Below are positions 49,580 to 62,360 of a DNA stretch of 64,000 bases, piece after piece. This DNA comes from Cinclus cinclus (Eukaryota > Chordata > Aves > Passeriformes > Cinclidae). Positions within the stretch are counted from its first letter, which is position 1. Every line of letters begins with the position of its first letter. Location: positions 38,078,654 through 38,142,653 of the forward strand of contig NC_085052.1 of the NCBI RefSeq assembly GCF_963662255.1, given 5' to 3'. Under the pieces are notes generated by a model that saw only the letters and a program-made list of their open reading frames with translations, was not told where the DNA came from and ran no database searches. The translations under genes were made by a program, and so were the position numbers.

Positions 49580-51248
49580 GATTATTAGCCTGCATTGGGT
49601 CACAATGGTTCCTTGCTTCTCTTAACCTCTGTGGTGTCACAATGCATTCCAAGCCCTTTTAGGCCACTTGATGTCACAATGAATCATTTGATTCTTGGCC
49701 TCCATGGTGGCATAATGGTTCCTTATTTCTATTGGGCCCCATGCTGTCACAATTCATCCCTGGCCCTTTTACGCCCCCTGGTGTCAAATGGGATCCTGGG
49801 ATTATTAGTCTCCATTGGGTCACAATGGATCCTTGCTTCTCTTAACCCCTGTGGTGTCACAATGCATCCCATGCCCTTTTAGGCCACTTGATGTCACAAT
49901 GAATCATTTGATTCTTGGCCTCCAGGGTGGCATAATAGATCCTTGCTTCTATTGGTCCCCGTGCTGTAACAATCCATCCCTGGCCCTTTTTATACCCCCT
50001 GGTGCCACAAGGGATCATTAGATTGTTAGCCTGCATTGGGTCACAATGGTTCCTTGCTTCTCTTAACCCCTGTGGTGTCACAATGCATCCCATGCCCTTT
50101 TAGGCCACTTGATGTCACAATGAACAATTTGATTCTTGGCCTCCATGGTGTCATAATGGTTCCTTGTTTCTATTGGGCCCCATGCTGTCACAATTAATCC
50201 CTGGCCCTTTTACGCCCCCTGGTGTCAAATGGGATCCTGGGATTATTAGCCTCCATTGGGTCACAATGGTCCCTTGCTTCTCTTAACCTCTGTGGTGTCA
50301 CAATGCATTCCAAGCCCTTTTAGGCCACTTGGTCTTACAATGAACCATTTGATTCTTGGCCTCCATGGTGTCATAATGGTTCCTTGCTTCTATAGGTCCC
50401 CATGCTGTCAGAGTTCATCCGCGGTCCTTTTGCGCCCCCTGGTGTCAAAAGGGATTCTTAGATTGTTAGCCTGCTTTGGGTCACAATGGTTCCTTGCTTC
50501 TCTTAACCCCTGTGGTGTCACAATGCATCCCATGCCCTTTTAGGACACATGATGTCACAATGAATTATTTGATTCTTGGCCTCCAAGGTGGCATAATAGA
50601 TCCATGATTCTATTGGTCCCCGTGCTGCAATAATTCATCCCTGCCCCTTTTAGGCCCATTGGTGTCACAAGGGATCATTAGATTGTTAGCCTGCTTTGGG
50701 TCACAATGGTTCCTTGCTTCTCTTAACCGCTGTGGTGTCACAATGCATTCCAAGCCCTTTTAGGCCACTTGATGTCACAATGAATCATTTGATTCTTGGC
50801 CTCCATGGTGTCATAATGGTTCCTTGTTTCTATTGGGCCCCATGCTGTCACAATTCATCCCTGGCCCTTTTACGCCCCCTGGTGTCAAAAGGGATTCTTA
50901 GATTGTTACCCTGCATTGGGTCACAATGGATCCGTGCTTCTCTTAACCCCTGTGGTGTCACAATGCATTCCAAGACCTTTTAGGCCACTTGGTCTTACAA
51001 TGAACCATTTGATTCTAGGCCTCCATGGTGTCATAATGGTTCCTTGCTCCTATAGGTCCCCATGCTGTCAGAGTTCATCCGTGGTCCTTTTGTGCCCCCT
51101 GGTGTCAAAAGGGATTCTTAGATTGTTAGCCTGCATTGGGTCACAATGGATCCTTGTTTCTCTTAACCCCTGTGGTGTCACAATGCATCCCATGCCATTT
51201 TAGGCCACTTGATGTCACAATGAATCATTTGATTCTTGGCCTCCATGG
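49580..51248 (+). repeat. Higher-order block, copy 1 (offset 8,586 bp)
   Basis: It matches 58166-59834 at 8,586 bp (39 monomers plus 6). Shared markers: TTAGTCTCCATTGGG, ATGAACAATTTG, CTTTTAGGACACATG (TATAGG in the second copy), CTCCAAGGTGGC, AACCGCTGTGG and GTTACCCTGC. It includes a class V monomer at 50476. Confidence 0.82.
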
Positions 51249-51599
51249 TGGCATAATAGATCCGTGCTTCTATAGGTTCCCATGCTGTCACAATTCATCC
51301 CTGGCCCTTTTACGCCCCCTGGTGTCAAATGGGATCCTGGGATTATTAGCCTCCATTGGGTCACAATGGATCCTTGCTTCTCTTAACCCCTGTGGTGTCA
51401 CAATGCATCCCATGCCCTTTTAGGCCACTTGATGTCACAATGAATCATTTGATTCTTGGCCTCCATGGTGGCATAATAGATCCTTGCTTCTATTGGTCCC
51501 CGTGCTGTAACAATCCATCCCTGGCCCTTTTTATACCCCCTGGTGTCAAATGGGATCCTGGGATTATTAGCCTGCATTGGGTCACAATGGTTCCTTGCT

Positions 51600-53794
51600 T
51601 CTCTTAACCTCTGTGGTGTCACAATGCATTCCAAGCCCTTTTAGGCCACTTGATGTCACAATGAATCATTTGATTCTTGGCCTCCATGGTGCCATAATTG
51701 TACCAGGTTTTAATTGGGCCCCATGCTTTCACAATACATCCCTCCCCCTTTTAGGCCCATTGGTGTCAAAGGGGATCATTAGATTGTTAGCCTGCATTGG
51801 GTCACAATGGATCCTTGCTTCTCTTAACCTCTGAGGTGTCACAATGCATCCCATGCCCTTTTAGGCCACATGATGTCACAATGAATTATTTGATTCTTGG
51901 CCTCCTTGGTGGCATAATAGATCCTTGATTCTATTGGTCCCCGTGCTGCAATAATTCATCCCTGCCCCTTTTAGGCCCATTGGTGTCACAAGGGATCATT
52001 AATTTGTTAGCCTGCTTTGGGTCACAATGGTTCCTTGCTTCTCTTAACCTCTGTGGTGTCACAATGCATTCCAAGCCCTTTTAGGCCACTTGATGTCACA
52101 ATGAATCATTTCATTCTTGGCCTCCACGGTGTCATAATGGTTCCTTGTTTCTATTGGGCCCCATGCTGTAACAATTCATCCCTGGCCCTTTTACGCCCCC
52201 TGGTGTCAAAAGGGATTCTTAGATTGTTAGCCTGCATTGGGTCACAATGGTTCCTTGCTTCTCTTAACCTCTGTGGTGTCACAATGCATTCCAAGCCCTT
52301 TTAGGCCACTTGGTCTTACAATGAACCATTTGATTCTAGGCCTCCATGGTGTCATAATGGTTCCTTGCTCCTATAGGTCCCCATGCTGTCAGAGTTCATG
52401 CGTTGTCCTTTTGCGCCCCCTGGTGTCAAAAGGGATTCTTAGATTGTTAGCCTGCATTGGGTCACAATGGTTCCTTGTTTCTCTTAACCCCTGTGGTGTC
52501 ACAATGCATCCCATGCCCTTTTAGGCCACTTGATGTCACAATGAATCATTTGATTCTTGGCCTCCATGGTGTCATATTGGTTCCTTGTTTCTATTGGGCG
52601 CCATGCTGTCACAATTCAACCCTGGCCCTTATACGCCCCCTGGTGTCAAATGGGATCCTGGGATTATTAGCCTCCATTGGGTCACAATGGATCCTTGCTT
52701 CTCTTAACCCCTGTGGTGTCACAATGCATCCCATGCCCTTTTAGGCCACTTGATGTCACAATGAATCATTTGATTCTTGGCCTCCATGGTGGCATAATAG
52801 ATCCTTGCTTCTATTGGTCCCCGTGCTGTAACAATCCATCCCTGGCCCTTTTTATACCCCCTGGTTCCACAAGGGATCATGAGATTGTTAGCCTGCATTG
52901 GGTCACAATGGTTCCTTGCTTCTCTTATCCTCTGTGGTGTCACAATTCATTCCAAGCCCTTTTAGGCCACTTGATGTCACAATGAACCATTTGATTCTTG
53001 GCCTTCATGGTGTCATAATGGTTCCTTGCTTCTATAGGTCTCCATGCTGTCAGAGTTCATCCGTGGTCCTTTTGCGCCCCCTGGTGTCAAAAGGGATTCT
53101 TATATTCTTAGCCTGCATTGGGTCACAATGGATCCTTGCTTCTCTTAACCTCTGTGGTGTCACAATGCATTCCAAGCCCTTTTAGGCCACTTGATGTCAC
53201 AATGAATCATTTGATTCTGGGCCTCCATGGTGGCGTAATTGTACCAGGATTTAATTGGTCCCCATGATTTCACAATACATCCCTGCCCCTTTTAGGCCCA
53301 TTAGTGTCAAAAGGGATCATTAGATTATTAGACTGCATTGGGTCACAATGGTTCCTTGCTTCTCTTAACCTCTGTGGTGTCACAATGCATCCCATGCCCT
53401 TTTAGGCCACTTGATGTCACAATGAACCATTTGATTCTTGGCCTCCATGGTGTCATAATGGTTCCTTGTTTCTATTGGGCCCCATGCTGTCACAATTAAT
53501 CCCTGGCACTTTTAAGCCCCCTGGTGTCAAATGGGATCCTGGGATTATTAGCCTCCATTGGGTCACAATGGATCCTTGCTTCTCTTAACCCCTGTGGTGT
53601 CACAATGCATCCCATGCCCTTTTAGGCCACTTGATGTCACAATGAATCATTTGATTCTTGGCCTCCATGGTGGCATAATAGATCCTTGCTTCTATAGGTT
53701 CCCATGCTGTCAGAGTTCATCCGTGGTCCTTTTGCGCCCCCTGGTGTCAAAAGGGATTCTTAGATTGTTAGCCTGCATTGGGTCACAATGGATC
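51600..53794 (+). repeat. Block matching 44.3-46.5 kb (offset 7,264 bp)
   Basis: It matches 44336-46530, and by extension 36632-38826, with offset 7,264 bp (33 monomers plus 4). It includes a class V monomer and the eighth IV-III'-I module at 52898. It is more diverged than the 7,704-bp pair: the region near 53,325-53,345 (GATTATTAGACTGC, GGGTCACAATGG) departs from the usual module end. Confidence 0.82.
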
Positions 53795-54654
53795 CTTGCT
53801 TCTCTAAACCCCTGTGGTGTCACAATGCATCCCATGCCCTTTTAGGCCACTTGATGTCACAATGAAACATTTGATTCTTGGCCTCCATGGTGTCATAATG
53901 GTTCCTTGTTTCTATTGGGCCCCATGCTGTCACAATTCATCCCTGGCCCTTTTACGCCCCCTGGTGTCAAATGGGATCCTGGGATTATTAGCCTCCATTG
54001 GGTCACAATGGATCCTTGCTTCTCTTAACCCCTGTGGTGTCACAATGCATCCCATGCCCTTTTAGGCCACTTGATGTCACAATGAATCATTTGATTCTTG
54101 GCCTCCATGGTGGCATAATAGATCCTTGCTTCTATTGGTCCCCGTGCTGTAACAATCCATCCCTGGCCCTTTTTATACCCCCTGGTGTCAAATGGGATCC
54201 TGGGATTATTAGCCTGCATTGGGTCACAATGGTTCCTTGCTTCTCTTAACCTCTGTGCTGTCACAATGCATTCCAAGCCCTTTTAGGCCACTTGGTCTTA
54301 CAATGAACCATTTGATTCTTGGCCTCCATGGTGGCATAATGGTTCCTTGCTTCTATAGGTCCCCATGCTGTCAGAGTTCATGCGTGGACCTTTTGCGCCC
54401 CCTGGTGTCAAAAGGGATTCTTAGATTGTTAGCCTGCATTGGGTCACAATGGTTCCTTGCTTCTCTTAACCCCTGTGGTGTCACAATGCATCCCATGCCC
54501 TTTTAGGCCACTTGATGTCACAATGAATCATTTGATTCTTGGCCTCCATGGTGTCATAATGGTTCCTTGTTTCTATTGGGCCCCATGCTGTCACAATTCA
54601 TCCCTGGCCCTTTTACGCCCCCTGGTGTCAAATGGGATCCTGGGATTATTAGCC
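53795..54654 (+). repeat. Monomers I-II/I-IV-I
   Basis: Four monomers. The first has CTCTAAACCCC near 53,803 in F. The class II monomer near 54,170 joins directly to a class I E subunit, the same II/I junction found near 35,026, 41,860, 42,740 and 51,545. Confidence 0.75.
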
Positions 54655-56737
54655 TGCATTGGGTCACAATGGTTCCTTGCTTCTCTTAACCTCTGTGGTG
54701 TCACAATGCATTCCAAGCCCTTTTAGGCCACTTGATGTCACAATGAATCATTTGATTCTTGGCCTCCATGGTGGCATAATTGTACCAGGATTTAATTGGT
54801 CCCCATGATTACACAATACATCCCTGCCCCTTTTAGGCCCATTAGTGTCAAAAGGGATCTTTAGATTGTTAGCCTGTATTGGGTCAAAATGGTTCCTTGT
54901 TTCTCTTAACCTCTGTGGTGTCACAATGCATCCCATGCCCTTTTAGGCCACTTGATGTCACAATGAACCATTTGATTCTTGGCCTCCATGGTGTCATAAT
55001 GGTTCCTTGTTTCTATTGGGCCCCATGCTGTCACAATTCATCCCTGGCCCTTTTACGCCCCCTGGTGTCAAATGGGATCCTGGGATTATTAGCCTCCATT
55101 GGGTCACAATGGTTCCTTGCTTCTGTTAACCTCTGTGCTGTCACAATGCATTCCAAGCCCTTTTAGGCCACTTGGTCTTACAATGAACCATTTGATTCTT
55201 GGCCTCCATGGTGGCATAATGGTTCCTTGCTTCTATAGGTCCCCATGCTGTCAGAATTCATGCGTGGTCCTTTTGCGCCCCCTGGTGTCAAAAGGGATTC
55301 TTAGATTGTTAGCCTGCATTGGGTCACAATGGTTCCTTGCTTCTCTTAACCCCTGTGGTGTCACAATGCATCCCATGCCCTTTTAGGCCACTTGATGTCA
55401 CAATGAATCATTTGATTCTTGGCCTCCATGGTGTCATAATGGTTCCTTGTTTCTATTGGGCCCCATGCTGTCACAATTCATCCCTGGCCCTTTTACGCCC
55501 CCTGGTGTCAAATGGGATCCTGGGATTATTAGCCTCCATTGGGTCACAATGGATCCTTGCTTCTCTTAACCCCTGTGCTGTCACAATGCATCCCATGCCC
55601 TTTTAGGCCACTTGATGTCACAATGAATCATTTGATTCTTGGCCTCCATGGTGGCATAATAGATCCTTTCTTCCATTGGTCCCCGTGCTGTAACAATCCA
55701 TCCCTGGACCTTTTTATACCCCCTGGTGCCACGAGGGATCATGAGATTGTTAGCCTCCATTGGGTCACAATGGTTCCTTGCTTCTCTTATCCTCTGTGGT
55801 GTCACAATGCATTCGAAGCCCTTTTAGGCCACTTGATGTCACAATGAACCATTTGATTCTTGGCCTTCATGGCGTCTTAATGGTTCCTTGCTTCTATAGG
55901 TCCCCATGCTGTCAGAGTTCATCCGTGGTCCTTTTGCGCCCCGTGGTGTCAAAAGGGATTCTTAGATTGTTAGCCTGCATTGGGTCACAATGGTTCCTTG
56001 CTTCTCTTAACCCCTGTGGTGTCACAATGCATCCCATGCCATTTTAGGCCACTTGATGTCACAATGAATCATTTGATTCTTGGCCTCCATGGTGGCGTAT
56101 TTGTACCAGGTTTTAATTGGGCCCCATGCTTTCACAATACATCCCTGCCCCTTTTAGGCCCATTAGTGTCAAAAGGGATCATTAGATTGTTAGCCTGCAT
56201 TGGGTCACAATGGTTCCTTGTTTCTCTTAACCTCTGTGGTGTCACAATGCATCGCATGCCCTTTTAGGCCACTTGATGTCACAATGAACAATTTGATTCT
56301 TGGCCTCCATGGTGTCATAATGGTTCCTTCTTTCTATTGGGCCCCATGCTGTCACAATTCATCCCTGGCCCTTTTACGCCCCCTGGTGTCAAATGGGATC
56401 CTGGGATTATTAGCCTCCATTGGGTCACAATGGTCCCTTGCTTCTCTTAACCTCTGTGGTGTCACAATGCATTCCAAGCCCTTTTAGGCCACTTGGTCTT
56501 AAAATGAACCATTTGATTCTTGGCCTCCATGGTGTCTTAATGGTTCCTTGCTTCTATAGGTCCCCATGCTGTCAGAGTTCATCCGTGGTCCTTTTGTGCC
56601 CCCTGGTGTCAAAAGGGATTCTTAGATTGTTAGCCTGCATTGGGTCACAATGGATCCTTGCTTCTCTTAACCCCTGTGGTGTCACAATGCATCCCATGCC
56701 ATTTTAGGCCACTTGATGTCACAATGAATCATTTGAT
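54655..56737 (+). repeat. Higher-order block, copy 1 (offset 7,263 bp)
   Basis: It matches 61918-64000 at 7,263 bp (33 monomers plus 3). Shared markers: CCATGATTACACAATAC near 54,803 and 62,066; ATCCTTTCTTCCATTGG near 55,663 and 62,926; GCCACGAGGGATC near 55,728; GGCGTATTTGTACC near 56,094 and 63,357; and ATCGCATGCC near 56,252 and 63,515. It includes the TCTTAAAATG class IV monomer near 56,497. Confidence 0.85.
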
Positions 56738-58165
56738 TCTTGGCCTCCATGGTGGCATAATTGTACCAGGTTTTAATTGGGCCGCATGCTTTCACAATAC
56801 ATCCCTGCCCCTTTTAGGCCCATTAGTGTCAAAAGGGATCATTAGATTTTTAGCCTGCTTTGGGTCACAATGGTTCCTTGCTTCTCTTAACCTCTGTGGT
56901 GTCACAATGCATTCCAAGCCCTTTTAGGCCACTTGATGTCACAATGAACCATTTGATTCTTGGCCTTCATGGTGTCATAATGGTTCCTTTCTTCTATAGG
57001 TCCCCATGCTGTCAGAGTTCATCCGTGGTCCTTTTGCGCCCCCTGGTGTCAAAAGGGATTCTTAGATTGTTAGCCTGCATTGGGTCACAATGGATCCTTG
57101 CTTCTCTTAACCCCTGTGGTGTCACAATGCATCCCATGCCATTTTAGGCCACTTGATGTCACAATGAATCATTTGATTCTTGGCCTCCATGGTGGCTAAA
57201 TTGTACCAGGTTTTAATTGGGCCCCATGCTTTCACAATACATCCCTGCCCCTTTTAGGCCCATTGGTGTCAAAAGGGATCATTAGATTGTTAGCCTGCAT
57301 TGGGTCACAATGGTTCCTTGTTTCTCTTAACCTTTGCGGTGTCACAATGCATCCCATGCGCTTTTAGGCCACTTGATGTCACAATGAATCATTTGATTCT
57401 TGGCCTCCATGGTGTCATAATGGTTCCTTGTTTCTATTGGGCCCCATGCTGTCACAATTCATCCCTGGCCCTTTTACGCCCCCTGGTGTCAAATGGGATC
57501 CTGGGATTATTAGCCTCCATTGGGTCACAATGGTTCCTTGCTTCTCTTAACCTCTGTGGTGTCACAATGCATCCCATGCCCTTTTAGGCCACTTGATGTC
57601 ACAATGAATCATTTGATTCTTGGCCTCCATGGTGGCATAATAGATCCGTGCTTCTATAGGTTCCCATGCTGTCAGAGTTCATCCGTGGTCCTTTTGCGCC
57701 CCCTGGTGTCAAAAGGGATTCTTAGATTGTTAGCCTGCATTGGGTCACAATGGATCCTTGCTTCTCTTAACCCCTGTGGTGTCACAATGCATTCCAAGCC
57801 CTTTTAGGCCACTTGATGTCACAATGAACCATTTGATTCTTGGCCTCCATGGTGTCATAATTGTTCCTTGTTTCTATTGGGCCCCATGCTGCCACAATTC
57901 GTCCCTGGCCCTTTTACGCCCCCTGGTGTCAAATGGGATCCTGGGATTATTAGTCTCCATTGGGTCACAATGGATCCTTGCTTCTCTTAACCCCTGTGGT
58001 GTCAAAATGCATCCCATGCCCTTTTAGGCCACTTGATGTCACAATGAAACATTTGATTCTTGGCCTCCATGGTGGCATAATAGATCCTTGTTTCTATTGG
58101 TCCCCGTGCTGTAACAATCCATCCCTGGCCCTTTTTATACCCCCTGGTGCCACAAGGGATCGTTA
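56738..58165 (+). repeat. Monomers III-IV-III-I-II/IV-I-II
   Basis: The left part pairs with 48.9-49.6 kb. One class III C subunit reads GGTGGCTAAATTGTACC near 57,194. A class I D subunit reads GCCACAATTCGTCCC near 57,890 and the next F/A boundary has TGTCAAAATGC near 58,002. Confidence 0.74.
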
Positions 58166-59834
58166 GATTGTTAGCCTGCATTGGGTCACAATGGTTCCTT
58201 GCTTCTCTTAACCTCTGTGGTGTCACAATGCATTCCAAGCCCTTTTAGGCCACTTGATGTCACAATGAATCATTTGATTCTTGGCCTCCATGGTGGCATA
58301 ATGGTTCCTTCTTTCTATTGGGCCCCATGCTGTCACAATTCATCCTTGGCCCTTTTACGCCCCTTGGTGTCAAATGGGATCCTGGGATTATTAGTCTCCA
58401 TTGGGTCACAATGGATCCTTGCTTCTCTTAACCCCTGTGGTGTCACAATGCATCCCATGCCCTTTTAGGCCACTTGATGTCACAATGAATCATTTGATTC
58501 TTGGCCTCCATGGTGGCATAATAGATCCTTGCTTCTATTGGTCCCCGTGCTGTAACAATCCATCCCTGGCCCTTTTTATACCCCCTGGTGCCACAACGGA
58601 TCATTAGATTGTTAGCCTGCATTGGGTCACAATGGTTCCTTGCTTCTCTTAACCCCTGTGGTGTCACAATGCATCCCATGCCCTTTTAGGCCACTTGATG
58701 TCACAATGAACAATTTGATTCTTGGCCTCCATGGTGTCATAATGGTTCCTTGTTTCTATTGGGCCCCATGCTGTCACAATTCATCCCTGGCCCTTTTACG
58801 CCCCCTGGTGTCAAATGGGATCCTGGGATTATTAGCCTCCATTGGGTCACAATGGTCCCTTGCTTCTCTTAACCTCTGTGGTGTCACAATGCATTCCAAG
58901 CCCTTTTAGGCCACTTGGTCTTACAATGAACCATTTGATTCTTGGCCTCCATGGTGTCATAATGGTTCCTTGCTTCTATAGGTCCCCATGCTGTCAGAGT
59001 TCATCCGTGGTCCTTTTGCGCCCCCTGGTGTCAAAAGGGATTCTTAGATTGTTAGCCTGCATTGGGTCGCAATGGTTCCTTGCTTCTCTTAACCCCTGGG
59101 GTGTCACAATGCATCCCATGCCCTTATAGGACACATGATGTCACAATGAATTATTTGATTCTTGGCCTCCAAGGTGGCATAATAGATCCATGATTCTATT
59201 GGGCCCCGTGCTGCAATAATTCATCCCTGCCCCTTTTAGGCCCATTGGTCTCACAAGGGATCATTAGATTGTTAGCCTGCTTTGGGTCACAATGGTTCCT
59301 TGCTTCTCATAACCGCTGTGGTGTCACAATGCATTCCAAGCCCTTTTAGGCCACTTGATGTCACAATGAATCATTTGATTCTTGGCCTCCATGGTGTCAT
59401 AATGGTTCCTTGTTTCTATTGGGCCCCATGCTGTCACAAATCATCCCTGGCCCTTTTACGCCCCCTGGTGTCAAAAGGGATTCTTAGATTGTTACCCTGC
59501 ATTGGGTCACAATGGATCCTTGCTTCTCTTAACCCCTGTGGTGTCACAATGCATTCCAAGCGCTTTTAGGCCACTTGGTCTTACAATGAACCATTTGATT
59601 CTAGGCCTCCATGGTGTCATAATGGTTCCTTTCTTCTATAGGTCCCCATGCTGTCAGAGTTCATCCGTGGTCCTTTTGCGCCCCCTGGTGTCAAAAGGGA
59701 TTCTTAGATTGTTAGCCTGCATTGGGTCACAATGGATCCTTGTTTCTCTTAACCCCTGTGGTGTCACAATGCATACCATGACCTTTTAGGCCACTTGATG
59801 TCACAATGAATCATTTGATTCTTGGCCTCCATGG
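58166..59834 (+). repeat. Higher-order block, copy 2 (offset 8,586 bp)
   Basis: Second copy of 49580-51248. The part from about 58,720 also begins the 1,760-bp tandem register, so two higher-order registers overlap here. Private changes cluster near 59,068-59,204 (GGGTCGCAATGG, CCTGGGGTG, CTTATAGG, TTGGGCCCCGTGC). Confidence 0.8.
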
Positions 59835-62360
59835 TGTCATATTGGTTCCTTGTTTCTATTGGGCGCCATACTGTCACAATTCATCCCTGGCCCTTATACG
59901 CCCCCTGGTGTCAAATGGGATCCTGGGATTATTAGCCTCCATTGGGTCACAATGGATCCTTGCTTCTCTTAACCCCTGTGGTGTCACAATGCATCCCATG
60001 CCCTTTTAGGCCACTTGATGTCACAATGAATCATTTGATTCTTGGCCTCCATGGTGGCATAATAGATCCGTGCTTCTATAGGTTCCCATGCTGTCAGAGT
60101 TCATCCGTGGTCCTTTTGCACCCCCTGGTGTCAAAAGGGATTCTTAGATTGTTAGCCTGCATTGGGTCACAATGGTTCCTTGCTTCTCTTAACCTCTGTG
60201 GTGTCACAATGCATTCCAAGCCCTTTTAGGCCACTTGATGTCACAATGAATCATTTGATTCTTGGCCTCCATGGTGGCATAATTGTACCAGGATTTAATT
60301 GGTCCCCATGATTACACAATACATCCCTGCCCCTTTTAGGCCCATTAGTGTCAAAAGGGATCATTAGATTGTTAGCCTGTATTGGGTCAAAATGGTTCCT
60401 TGTTTCTCTTAACCTCTGTGGTGTCACAATGCATCCCATGCCCTTTTAGGCCACTTGATGTCACAATGAACCATTTGATTCTTGGCCTCCATGGTGTCAT
60501 AATGGTTCCTTGTTTCTATTGGGCCCCATGCTGTCACAATTCATCCCTGGCCCTTTTACGCCCCCTGGTGTCAAATGGGATCCTGGGATTATTAGCCTCC
60601 ATTGGGTCACAATGGTCCCTTGCTTCTCTTAACCTCTGTGGTGTCACAATGCATTCCAAGCCCTTTTAGGCCACTTGGTCTTACAATGAACCATTTGATT
60701 CTTGGCCTCCATGGTGTCATAATGGTTCCTTGCTTCTATAGGTCCCCATGCTGTCAGAGTTCATCCGTGGTCCTTTTGCGCCCCCTGGTGTCAAAAGGGA
60801 TTCTTAGATTGTTAGCCTGCATTGGGTCACAATGGTTCCTTGCTTCTCTTAACCCCTGTGGTGTCACAATGCATTCCAAGCCCTTTTAGGACACATGATG
60901 TCACAATGAATTATTTGATTCTTGGCCTCCAAGGTGGCATAATAGATCCATGATTCTATTGGTCCCCGTGCTGCAATAATTCATCCCTGCCCCTTTTAGG
61001 CCCATTGGTCTCACAAGGGATCATTAGATTGTTAGCCTCCATTGGGTCACAATGGTTCCTTGCTTCTCATAACCGCTGTGGTGTCACAATGCATTCCAAG
61101 CCCTTTTAGGCCACTTGATGTCACAATGAATCATTTGATTCTTGGCCTCCATGGTGTCATAATGGTTCCTTGTTTCTATTGGGCCCCATGCTGTCACAAT
61201 TCATCCCTGGCCCTTTTACGCCCCCTGGTGTCAAAAGGGATTCTTAGATTGTTACCCTGCATTGGGTCACAATGGATCCTTGCTTCTCTTAACCCCTGTG
61301 GTGTCACAATGCATTCCAAGCGCTTTTAGGCCACTTGGTCTTACAATGAACCATTTGATTCTAGGCCTCCATGGTGTCATAATGGTTCCTTTCTTCTATA
61401 GGTCCCCATGCTGTCAGAGTTCATCCGTGGTCCTTTTGCGCCCCCTGGTGTCAAAAGGGATTCTTAGATTGTTAGCCTGCATTGGGTCACAATGGATCCT
61501 TGTTTCTCTTAACCCCTGTGGTGTCACAATGCATACCATGACCTTTTAGGCCACTTGATGTCACAATGAATCATTTGATTCTTGGCCTCCATGGTGTCAT
61601 ATTGGTTCCTTGTTTCTATTGGGCGCCATACTGTCACAATTCATCCCTGGCCCTTATACGCCCCCTGGTGTCAAATGGGATCCTGGGATTATTAGCCTCC
61701 ATTGGGTCACAATGGATCCTTGCTTCTCTTAACCCCTGTGCTGTCACAATGCATCCCATGCCCTTTTAGGCCACTTGATGTCACAATGAATCATTTGATT
61801 CTTGGCCTCCATGGTGGCATAATAGATCCGTGCTTCTAGAGGTTCCCATGCTGTCAGAGTTCATCCGTGGTCCTTTTGCACCCCCTGGTGTCAAAAGGGA
61901 TTCTTAGATTGTTAGCCTGCATTGGGTCACAATGGTTCCTTGCTTCTCTTAACCTCTGTGGTGTCACAATGCATTCCAAGCCCTTTTAGGCCACTTGATG
62001 TCACAATGAATCATTTGATTCTTGGCCTCCATGGTGGCATAATTGTACCAGGATTTAATTGGTCCCCATGATTACACAATACATCCCTGCCCCTTTTAGG
62101 CCCATTAGTGTCAAAAGGGATCATTAGATTGTTAGCCTGTATTGGGTCAAAATGGTTCCTTGTTTCTCTTAACCTCTGTGGTGTCACAATGCATCCCATG
62201 CCCTTTTAGGCCACTTGATGTCACAATGAACCATTTGATTCTTGGCCTCCATGGTGTCATAATGGTTCCTTGTTTCTATTGGGCCCCATGCTGTCACAAT
62301 TCATCCCTGGCCCTTTTACGCCCCCTGGTGTCAAATGGGATCCTGGGATTATTAGCCTCC
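58720..62360 (+). repeat. Tandem 1,760-bp higher-order repeat (about two copies)
   Basis: Period exactly 1,760 bp (eight monomers, no class II monomer inside). Starts pair as 58842/60602, 59282/61042, 59502/61262 and 59942/61702. Shared markers: CTCATAACCGCTG, GGTCTCACAAGGG, CCAAGCGCTTTTAGG, CATACCATGACC and GGGCGCCATAC. About ten substitutions separate the copies, for example CTAGAGGTTCCC near 61,837 against CTATAGG. Confidence 0.86.

Noticed and set aside
55808..55820. CENP-B-box-like CATTCGAAGCC
   Set aside because: It contains TTCG but lacks the CGGG part at the required spacing, and is a private one-base change of the common CATTCCAAGCC.
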